Shown here: piece after piece, positions 52,477 to 61,700 of the stretch
How the letters are laid out: the number at the start of each line of letters is the position of its first letter
How positions within the stretch are numbered: the stretch's first letter is position 1
Source: Melanopsichium pennsylvanicum
Taxonomy: Eukaryota > Basidiomycota > Ustilaginomycetes > Ustilaginales
Length of the DNA: 64,000 nucleotides
Assembly (NCBI GenBank): GCA_900208305.1
Contig: OAPG01000005.1
Coordinates: 930,001 to 994,000, forward strand
Reading direction: 5' to 3'
The notes under the pieces: generated by a model
The model's input: the letters and a program-made list of their open reading frames with translations, nothing else
Told to the model about the DNA's origin: nothing
Database searches by the model: none
Translations under genes and position numbers: made by a program

Positions 52477-52740
52477 AATAATGAGCAAGTAGCTTGCGGG
52501 ACTAACTATGCGGCGAGGGAAGCATTATTTTTCAAATATTTGCTGCGAGATTTGGGAATTTCCGAAGAAAAGCCGTTAATGTTGACGGATAGCATGGGAT
52601 GCGTCCAAGTCAGCAAGGACGCGGCGAAACATTGGAAACTCAAACACATTGATACTCGGTACCATTTCATTAGGGATAATGTGCAATCCGGATCGCTGGA
52701 AATCAAGCACAGCATCCTTCAATCGTATCGGTCCAATCGC
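52477..52740 (+). mobile_element. Ty1/copia RNase H relic
   Basis: Directly behind the RAD5 stop, a frame open to 52797 encodes a piece of copia RNase H: EQVACGTNYAAREALFFKYL, RDLGISEEKP, TDSMGCVQVSKDAAKHWK and KHIDTRYHFIRDNV. The D-x-x-[GA]-[CA] strand, the KHID.RYHF.R block and their spacing are the hallmark of the C-terminal end of copia Pol. The part after residue ~75 loses the usual pattern. No reverse transcriptase, integrase or long terminal repeat is visible on either side, so this is a fragment. It has no start codon and shares its frame with RAD5. Confidence 0.82.
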
Positions 52741-52982
52741 CACCTCGAAGGGAGGGTTCTAAACATGTGCCACACCTTAAACAACACAGGCTTTTGAAGA
52801 CAAGATGGGTTGTCTTCAAAATTAATTTACATGGCATATCATAAACACTGGACGGGAAAGGAATACATTTGTGTGTGTGTATGTGTATCTGTAACAACAT
52901 CCGACTCAAGAGCACTTGAGTAAGACATGATGGCAGAAAGAGAAGGCATTGCCGAGGGAAGCGTTTGCGCTAGCATGTCTCT
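52741..52982. other. 3' flank between copia relic and JmjC gene
   Basis: Short spacer with a GT-rich patch (about 52869-52890). No gene seen. Confidence 0.6.
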
Positions 52983-55475
52983 TCACCAAGGCACTTCCTC
53001 CAGCTCAACTTCTGCACTATCTACGAGAGAGGCGCCAAAGGAGAATCCAACTCCGAAATCTGCTGCTTCAGATTCAAACGTCTCTGCTTGACCCACGTGT
53101 GTTGATCCACCATTGTGCGGTGCTGCTTTGAGCTTCTCCCACCAACTTGGTCCATCCTTAGCTACTTTTTTCTTTGGTACAGGAGCCGTGCGGCGCAACA
53201 AGGCACAAGTGGCTTTCCTGGCTTCTTCCAATTCCTTCACCTGCTCAAGACTTGTCTCGAGCAGCTCTGGATCAAACCGCTTGAGTCGGTCACAGAACAA
53301 CTCGAAGACGTCGAAGCCTGCTCCATCGCACTCTTCGTCTTCTCCGTCTTCAATCCTCGCAACTGGCTTGGTGAGCGCTGCAGTGCTAGCAATGGATGCG
53401 GCTTGTCGTCCTGGGGCCAGTGCAATCGATTTCTCAAGCTGGTTACGTTTGAACCCGCTGAGTTGCTCGGATTTGTTCTTCATAAAGTCCAGCACGATGC
53501 CGAGCTCCGCGGGGGAGACAAAGTTCTGTGTGAGAGCTACAGATTCTTCCAAGTTGAAGACCAGGTGCCACCATCCCGAGGGAACGTAAAGCACTTCGCC
53601 TTCTTCGCATACACCTTCGACCAAAAGTCGATCTTCTGGCCTGTCCGCCTCCGGGCCATAGAGGCAACGTGTTTCAGCAGCAAATTCGAGCAGCCATTCG
53701 GCGATAGAGAGAGGGGCGGTCACTTCCGCTTCGTCCTCGGAAACGTACACACCAGGAGGAGTGACGTGGGGTGGAAGCATCATCCATGCCTTTCGACCAT
53801 TTAACACAGCGTTCCAGGCACTGGTGCCGTTCGGATCCTTGTGCCATCCGCTTCCACTTCTTGCCGGGCCAGCAATAATCCACCTGTGGTCCGGCCTCAA
53901 CAAACCCAAAAGGGAAAAGAGGTCTGAACGGACGGCGGACATGCCGTACTGCGAGCTGGCGTCGGTCGAGGTGGTTGAGATCTGCTGGAAGAATTTGGGA
54001 ACTCTCCACTCCAAGGATGCGTGAGGATCATCGGCGAACGAAGCGTCGAAGAGATAGAAGGGCGACTCGTCGGGGACTGCGTAAGGGTCAAAGGTGGAAT
54101 CGCCATCGTCAGGGAGTGTGGAGAAGAGATGTGTGTCGACGCGGTGAATGGTGAATGGTGTGTCTCTGAGGGGCAGTGCGGATTTGTCGCGCGGGCCAGT
54201 TCCTTCGGAGGGAGTTCCGCCTTCGGACGAAGGAGCCGAAAGACGGCGTTGGGTCTCAAAGGCAGGAATCTCAGCTTCTTCCTCAAGAATGTTCTGGTAT
54301 GTCTGTTCCTGCACATGCTGCATGCCCCGCGAATAGCTAAAGTACGAAGGCAGGCGAGATCGGAAGGCTTCACACTGGAAGAAACGATTGGGCCAGCGCT
54401 GTGCAAGCTTGTCCAAAGACCATTCGCGGCAAGGCCAGTCCTTGGATGGCATGGCATTTTGTATGATAGCCGGCTTGTTGGCGTAAGAGAAATTGTCCTT
54501 GAACAAAGCTATCGCTCCAGGTTCGGCAAGGTCGATTTTAGTGATGGCGTTGAAGACACGACATGCTGGTGCCACAAGGTGGTCCAGAGGAGCCATAGCG
54601 AGGCGGAACGGGTGATAGAGGGTATCTGAAAAGATGAAAGGCGACTGTATCCTTGGAGTGGGGGGATCCAAGAGCGCAAAATGGGAGCCATCCATCGAGT
54701 CCTTTGTCTTTTCGTCAATGCCTGCCCTGTCCATCTTGTAATGCCAGATGAAGGTGCGCTTCCAGCTTCCGCACCAGCGCTTCATCTTTCCGTTGAAGCT
54801 AAGAAGGAAAGCTTCACGCCAGATGGAGTTGGTGGCGTTGATGAAGGTATAGAATCCATGACTGACTTCTTCGAGCTTGACTAGCGTGCTCGGGTCATCA
54901 GCGAATGCCGAGAGGAAGCTGAGGATGAATTCGTCTTCGAAACGGGCAAATAGGCCAAGTGAAGGATTGCGGTCGCTGCGATCCGAGAGAAAAGCATTAC
55001 CCAGCGGCTTGATACCAAGAGGATGGGGCACCTGGGTGTGGCTGTTGTTAGACCTAGCGCGGCGTTGAGCCGAAGCATCGGATGAGCCGATTCGAGCACG
55101 CTTGTGATTTTTTTGCCCAGAAAAGGAGCCGCCGCTGCTGCTGCCAGCTTCATCAGGGGTGGTGGAAGGCTCCGTCGACGGCATTGAAGTGGTACCATCG
55201 GTGTTGGAGCTCGAGTCTTCAGAGTCAGTAGCGAGACGCTTGAGAGCTGCTGAGCTCGGGCAAACCGAAGCATACTTGCGATTGGTTTCCTCGACATCGA
55301 TGGTCATGAGACCCTCGTCATTGCTGTGATCGTCGGCTACGGACAGCATAGGCTTCTCGGATGCTTGAGAGCCTGAGAAAACATTGGGAGCGGAGGCCGG
55401 GACTGACGCTGTCTGAGTGTTGATGTCAGACATTCCTTTGTCGGCGCCCTCCGAAGGAAAGAGCGTGATCTGCAT
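52983..55475 (-). CDS. F-box and JmjC domain protein
   Basis: An 830-aa protein that joins an F-box-like helix set (~210-260: FILSFLSAFADDPSTLVKLEEVSHGFYTF, WREAFL) to a JmjC Fe(II)/2-oxoglutarate oxygenase domain. The start is the first ATG (MQITLFPSEGADKG). JmjC elements: a substrate-entry block KPAIIQNAMPSKDWPC, then GSGWHKDPNGTSAWN with metal ligands His545 and Asp547, GRKAWMMLPPHVTPPG, and GEVLYVPSGWWHLVFNLE with the third ligand His637. All three ligands are present, so it should be active. Sequence order is that of the JMJD6-like subgroup (protein hydroxylases or arginine demethylases). The F-box suggests a link to an SCF ubiquitin ligase. A ~55-residue Ser/Gly-rich insert (~420-480) splits the JmjC part. 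Target protein unknown. Confidence 0.91.
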   Translation of the reverse strand: MQITLFPSEGADKGMSDINTQTASVPASAPNVFSGSQASEKPMLSVADDHSNDEGLMTIDVEETNRKYASVCPSSAALKRLATDSEDSSSNTDGTTSMPSTEPSTTPDEAGSSSGGSFSGQKNHKRARIGSSDASAQRRARSNNSHTQVPHPLGIKPLGNAFLSDRSDRNPSLGLFARFEDEFILSFLSAFADDPSTLVKLEEVSHGFYTFINATNSIWREAFLLSFNGKMKRWCGSWKRTFIWHYKMDRAGIDEKTKDSMDGSHFALLDPPTPRIQSPFIFSDTLYHPFRLAMAPLDHLVAPACRVFNAITKIDLAEPGAIALFKDNFSYANKPAIIQNAMPSKDWPCREWSLDKLAQRWPNRFFQCEAFRSRLPSYFSYSRGMQHVQEQTYQNILEEEAEIPAFETQRRLSAPSSEGGTPSEGTGPRDKSALPLRDTPFTIHRVDTHLFSTLPDDGDSTFDPYAVPDESPFYLFDASFADDPHASLEWRVPKFFQQISTTSTDASSQYGMSAVRSDLFSLLGLLRPDHRWIIAGPARSGSGWHKDPNGTSAWNAVLNGRKAWMMLPPHVTPPGVYVSEDEAEVTAPLSIAEWLLEFAAETRCLYGPEADRPEDRLLVEGVCEEGEVLYVPSGWWHLVFNLEESVALTQNFVSPAELGIVLDFMKNKSEQLSGFKRNQLEKSIALAPGRQAASIASTAALTKPVARIEDGEDEECDGAGFDVFELFCDRLKRFDPELLETSLEQVKELEEARKATCALLRRTAPVPKKKVAKDGPSWWEKLKAAPHNGGSTHVGQAETFESEAADFGVGFSFGASLVDSAEVELEEVPW

Positions 55476-57024
55476 TGATGAAGGCGAAGAGGATTGATCC
55501 GAAAATTTAAGTGGATGGAAAGGGGTAGATGGCAAGAGACTTATGCTTCCAAATTTGGGTAGAGTCTCGTATCAATCGGTCAGCTAAAACACCGAGATAC
55601 AGTAGAGAGGTTTTGGGGAGCGCTATGAAGAGCTAGAAGACATCCGAAGCCGTCTAGCTGGCGACACAGAGACTGCGGCGACCAGGCGGGTTTCCGCTTG
55701 CCTAAGTAGAAAGAGTAGATACTGAGCAAATGGGAGACACTGGTTCTAGATCGAGACTTGAGGACGATAGTGTTCACCAGAAACTCAATCGACCATGCAG
55801 CAGGTAATGGTAAGAGCAATGGACAATCCTTGCAAAGACTGATATCAGCTTTTGCAGCCTTTGCACTGATGGTGCTGATAAGATGAGAGAAGGTCGAATA
55901 ATCCTAACTGGCTTCGAAATTACGCCGAGTCGGATGAAAACGGTTCGATAAGTTGGTACAGGTCAGAATAGAAGCCGTCGGTGGCTTTGCTCAGTGACAT
56001 ATGTCCGTGATGGCCGAGATGGAGAATATAGGAGGGCGTAGAAGGTTGATTGCACCACGACAATTGGAAAAGAGATAGTGGGTGTGAAGAAAAGAGTAAC
56101 TCCAAGAGATGCAGTCGTCACCACAGGTGGCGATGATGAGTAGGGCGGGTTGCGTCGGACGACGGAGCAAAAGCGACTGTACACAGGAACAATGGCGTCA
56201 AGACTTTTCCAACGCCACTTAAGGCTGCTGCACCCTGAAGCCGGAGAAGGAAACGTAAGAATAGCAGAGCAGAGTGACACCACACACGAACCACTTCAGG
56301 AAACGACTGGCAATGCTTCACAAGAGAAGGCACAAATGCTGAATTCCCTGCGCTCTATAGCCACCATTTTCGTGCCTCAGCGCAGAAGGCCTAGCCAAAC
56401 GAAAATGACGCTCAGGTTCAAAGCCACTCACTGTAAAGCATTTGTGGGAGCGGACAGTGTCAGACGAGAGGCAAGCCTTTTCCTGCAGCCGGTCTCATCG
56501 CTCTGCAGATCACGGTATTCCTTTTTGAATCCAAATAAATTGAAAAAGAAACTTCAAGTCAGAAAACCTTGAAAGTATTGAATTTGAAGCCGTCTGGCGC
56601 GCACAGCCTAGCCTGCAGCTTCAGGAGCGCGACCCTCAAAAAGATTCGAGGTCCGGCCACACGGCGAACGCCGCACAGAAATTTCGCTTCAGCCGCGCTG
56701 GATACCGAAGCGCCCTTCTTTGCCTGCGCCCATTTCAGAAAGGGAGGCATGTGATTGTTTACTGCGATATGTCGGTCTTGTTTCTCCCCACAACACGGAC
56801 CGCAGCTGACAGGTGCAGCCTGCAATTACTGCCAAGTTATCTTGATGCTTGAATTGCTTGTTTAGTCTTAGTCTGAGTACGACTTCTTACCGCATACATG
56901 CGCCAACAAGGAAGGCAAGGGTACTCAGTGGAGCAAACTCTATCAGGAACCAGAAATAGGGTGGGGGGATGATCATACCTGCCGTTTGCATGCTGAGCCA
57001 AGTCCTGATGTGTGGCTGGCTAAG
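55476..57024. other. intergenic left of the inverted-repeat element
   Basis: No supported gene. The largest frame (56150-56572, 140 codons, plus strand) has no motif and an opposing frame of similar length. AT/GC content is mixed. Confidence 0.6.
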
Positions 57025-57823
57025 TGTTAAGGCCGTAGGGTCTAGGTACCGCTGTGCAGCTACAGCCGGAATAGGGTCTACGGGTACGGAGAGGTTGTAG
57101 GCGTAGGCAACACAGGCGGTTGGGGTCAGAGCACACTACTGGGTTGCTATAGAGCTAACTTAGTAATACATGCGACAGAGGTTCGGAATGCATTGTGGGT
57201 GGTACCACCTCAATGCTTTGTACCCGCAATTAGATTGTGGACACGCCCGTCGCGACGTGCAGGAAGAGGCGTCCCTGGCACTGGATGAGGTCGGGAGGGT
57301 ACGACCCCTCCTCCCTCCTGCCCTACCTGCCGCCTGGGGACTAGTCGGCCTGAACCGGGGGGTAATGCTAGTGCCCCACCAACCGTAGTCCAAAGAGTGG
57401 GCGCTCGGCCCCCCTCCCGATTGAGCGACCGTCGCAATCGAGCCACGACCGACCCTCTCTGGATCCCTTGCAGAGGAGCGGTCGGCCTAACACGACCCTC
57501 CTACCGTCCAACCGCGGCTGGCCCCTCCGTAAGCAGAATACGGCCGTCGGCAATCTAACATTGTAGCGCCACGGTGGGAGGTAGTTACCGCAGTTGGCAC
57601 GGGAGGTGGTCGATAGCTCTTGGACCTTACCACCCCGCCCCCGCCTGACATGAGGTTGCCTCCGGACCTCGTTGCATGTATTACTTAGTTAGCTCTATAG
57701 CAACGCAGTAGTGTGCTCTGACCCCCGACCGCCTGTGTCGCCTACGCCTACGACCTCTCCGTACCCGTAGACCCTACTCCGGCTGTAGCCGCCCCGTGGT
57801 ACCCAGACCCTACGGCCTTAACA
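57025..57823. mobile_element. GC-rich long-inverted-repeat (foldback) element
   Basis: The outer ~165 bases of both ends are inverted copies. The left arm starts TGTTAAGGCCGTAGGGTCT (57025 to about 57190); the right arm, read on the other strand, starts with the same 19 bases (57823 back to about 57660). By eye there are about a dozen mismatches and two gaps. Inside, weaker inverted similarity continues (for example TTAGATTG near 57229 and its mirror near 57555), so the whole 0.8 kb may be one decayed hairpin. The arms contain a repeated subterminal word (TAGGGTCTA followed by GGTAC). An inner near-palindrome is centred at about 57202 (GGGTGGTACCACC). No transposase is encoded and no clear target-site duplication is seen. 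Best guess: a non-autonomous, MITE- or foldback-like DNA transposon. Confidence 0.85.
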
Positions 57824-58797
57824 AATAGGCAAGCTTGGAAGCATCACCTTGTTGCTAGTTTTCAGCGTGTTGGCAAATGACAAAAATTTTGGACATACAG
57901 GGATCTTTTGGGTGTTTTTTTGGTGTAAGTCTGCTAGGGCTACTTGTGACAATACTGATGGTGCCAGAGACAAAGGGACATGATGCAGATACGATGGATA
58001 GACAGGAGCTGCTGGAACAATCTAGGATGGCTTGATTGCGTCAAAAGAACAGCAGCAGCTTGTGTCTCTTGATGTACATCATTTGTTTTGCAATCAATGC
58101 AATCATACCTACTATGGACATACAGTATGTGCACAGTATGCATCCACACTGTATGAACTTTGATTGGCGGATGGCTTGGACTCTATTGTGCACTGACGCA
58201 AGGTGACGCCGAAATCTTTCGATCAAATACAATGGCGATCTCACAACAATCTAGTTAAGAAAAAAATTTGAACTGGGAAAGTTACGCGCTCTTATGATGC
58301 CGTGATAATTGGCTCTAGGCATTCAAAAAGAGAAGAAAAGAAATTAAAAAAAATGAGATGGCCAATTCTGTATAAAAATAAGTCGAGGTGAGAAGCGAAA
58401 AACAAGAGGCAGCACGCTCGGACCCGTTCGTTGCCTAACCGCTTCCTTGCTGCATTCGTCAGGTTTGGAATTCAGATTCTAGATTCCTTCAACCTTTGAC
58501 ACCGACAACAACGACGACGAAGAAGCAGCATCTTTTGACGACAAGGTGAAGGGTCGTCTTTGGATGTCTGCATACCTAGTCTCATATCATCGTTTTCGTC
58601 TGTATACGCTCAACTTGCACAACGTCCGTCCACCCACACAATTCCAGAGCCATACGCTCATACGCTCAGCCAACACTCGACAATCACCGCCGGCAGTTGT
58701 CATTGGCCTTTTCAAGCCCTCGAGGTAATCAGCAACTTACCAGCACGTGGCACTTCTACTTTAATGGTGAGACACTAGCGCAACGCTCCCGTTCAGC
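57824..58797. other. intergenic, promoter of raptor gene
   Basis: AT-rich spacer from the inverted-repeat element to the raptor start, ending in a CT/CA-rich leader. No gene or RNA seen. Confidence 0.65.
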
Positions 58798-61700
58798 ATG
58801 GCGCACTTAGCCGCTCGCTTTGAGCCGCCCGAAGGACGCCATTCCGCGTCACATTCACCCCATCCATACACGGTCGATCAGAGTTCTCGAAGCTCTTCCT
58901 CTCGCCTACAGCAACAGCAACAGCAACATCAGCAGCAGCAGCATGCTTTCCCCCACACGTCGGATTCATCCAGCCTCGTACGTAGCACCACTAGCTCAGC
59001 AGGCTACCTACCCAACAACGGCACGATGAACAGCACGTATGCATCCATAGAACAAGTCGACGTCGACCCGCAGCAGCTCCCTACTGAGCCCGAGGACGAA
59101 GATGACGCCTCCACCGCCAGTGGCAGGCGTCATGGCGCGCTACTTCTGGAGGAAGTCAACGAGTGGATGCTCCAACACTCTTTCTTCCATTGGGGTCTCA
59201 AACGCCACATCACTCATGGTAACCCTAAACCAAGGGACGAAAGAGATCTTCCAGACTGGAGAATGCGAGAGCGCCTACGAACAGTCACTGCTGCGCTCGT
59301 AATGTGCCTCAACATCGGCGTCGATCCACCTGACGTGTCCAAGACCAACCCTTGCTCCAAGCTTATCTGCTGGATGGACCCTAGCTCGTTGGAAGTGTCC
59401 AAAGCTCTTCCAGCTATCGGCAGAAATCTGCAAGCCCAATTTGAGACGCTCAGCACAAAGACGCGATACAAGCAATACCTGGATCCCATCGTCGAGGAGA
59501 CGCGTCGCTTCTGTACCACCCTGAGAAGAGCTGCCAAGGACGAACGCGTGCTTTTCTACTACAACGGTTATGGTGTACCTAAGCCCACCCCAGGCGGTGA
59601 GATTTGGGTCTTCAACAAGGCCTATACGCAATACATCCCCGTCACGCTTTACGATCTCTTGACATGGCTTGGAAGCCCATGCATCTTCGTTTGGGACGCC
59701 AGCTCGGCAGGTAATGTGGTGGTCAACTTCAAGCGTTTGCAGGAGAGAAAGGCCGAAGAAGAGGCTGCTCGATCCAGCCGGGATCGCGAAGCACATGGTC
59801 GATCCGGTGACCGTGACCGATCCAAATCCACGTCTGGTGCGGATGCCTCCTCCTCCTCATCGAAGAAGACTGGCGCTCCGTCGTCATCCACGGAAGGCCC
59901 GCACTTTCCGTTGCGCGAGTCCATCCACTTAGCTGCTTGTGGTCCCGACGAAGTGCTACCGATGAACCCAGATCTACCCGCCGATCTGTTCACCTGCTGT
60001 CTCACCTCGCCCATCGAGATCTCGCTTCGCTGGTTTGTCCTGCAAAACCCTCTCCCCTCCAAGCTGAACGCCGACATGGTCATGAACATCCCCGGTCGCC
60101 TGCAAGATAGAAGAACACCGCTCGGAGAACTCAACTGGATTTTCACCGCTATCACCGACACCATCGCATGGACCGTGCTGCCTCGCACGATCTTCCGCCG
60201 ACTTTTCCGAGACGACCTCATGGTAGCCGCGCTCCTCCGCAATTTCCTACTTGCCGAACGCATCATGCGCTTCTACCACTGCACGCCAATGAGCCATCCC
60301 AAGCTGCCACCCACGCACAACCATCCCCTGTGGGACAGCTGGGATTTGGCCGTGGACCAATGTCTCGCTCAGCTGCCGACTTTGCTTGCAAAGGAGAGGG
60401 CTCAGGCCGAGGCCGCGGAAGGTGGGCCACCCGTGCCTCCTCATCTGGCTTCATTCGAGTACAGACATAGTACTTTCTTCAGCGAGCAACTCAAGGCGTT
60501 CGAGGTGTGGCTCCAGCAGGGTGGCGTGAGTCGAAAGGGCAGAAGGCGCCGCGTCAATGCTGCGATCACACCTCATGGCAATCCTTCTGCCGGTTTGTCA
60601 TCGGCAGCTACAGGTGCAGATCCCGAGGCCTTTGATGACGACGGAGATGTAAGCCCAGTACGAGAACCACCCGATCAGCTTCCAATCGTGCTGCAGGTGT
60701 TACTTTCCCAGGCACATCGTCTGCGAGCACTCATCCTACTCAGCCAGTTCCTGGACCTGGGACCATGGGCCGTCAACATGGCGCTCAGCATCGGTATCTT
60801 CCCGTATGTCCTCAAGCTCTTACAAAGTCCAGCTGCCGATCTCAAGCCCGTTCTCATCTATATCTGGGCACGTATCCTGGCGGTCGATCGCAGCTGCCAG
60901 AATGATTTGCTTCGCGACAACGGTTTCATTTACTTTGCTGGCGTGCTTAGTCCGTTCCAGAACAACAGTGCCGGTCAGAATGCTGGCGCCAACGCACCAT
61001 CGATCCCAATTCCAAACGTGTCGGAACACCAAGCAATGTGCGCGTTCATCCTCGCCGTCTTCTGTCAGGACTTCCCCGCTGGCCAAGCTGCGTGTCTCGA
61101 GACCGACGTCATGCACTCGTGCTTAGAGCATTTGGAGGATGATGATTTCCTGCTGAGACAATGGAGCGCACTGTGTCTGGCGCAGCTGTGGGATGATAAC
61201 GAAGCAGGAAAGGCAAGGGCCATCTCCCTAGATGCTCACGGGAAACTGTGCTGCATGCTTGGCGACGTTTCGCCCGAAGTCAGGGCGGCGGTCCTGCATG
61301 CTTTGGGTACTCTGCTCGGCGCGAGTGGATCAAGCCAGGATCAGGTTGACATTGTGTCATATTCCACTGGCGAGCCTGTTCCCGTGCCGAACAGTGGCAA
61401 CGGTAGCCGTCCCGCCTCCCAAAGACGCTTCTGCCCCGGAACGGGTGCAGCCACAGGTCTACCCCCAGCCAAGCAGCGCGGGCTCGAAATCGGAATTGCC
61501 ACCGCCATGCTCACCACCAAGAGTGATTGCAGCCCGCTGGTCCGAAAAGAGCTCGTCATCGCGCTCAGCCCTATCGTTGCAGAATACAAGGGTTTCTTCG
61601 TTCTCGCCGCCTACCTTTACTACTCGAGGGAAGGCAATCTGCAGAACCCGCCTTCGCAGCAAGAAAGAACGTCAGCAGCATCCCGAATCAAGGCTGCTGC

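Noticed and set aside
56150..56572. 140-codon plus-strand frame next to the JmjC gene
   Set aside because: Basic, featureless, opposed by similar minus-strand frames; most likely chance.
57160..57553. Several GC-rich open frames of 60-78 codons inside the inverted-repeat element
   Set aside because: They overlap on both strands, have no motif and follow from the GC-rich sequence of the hairpin.
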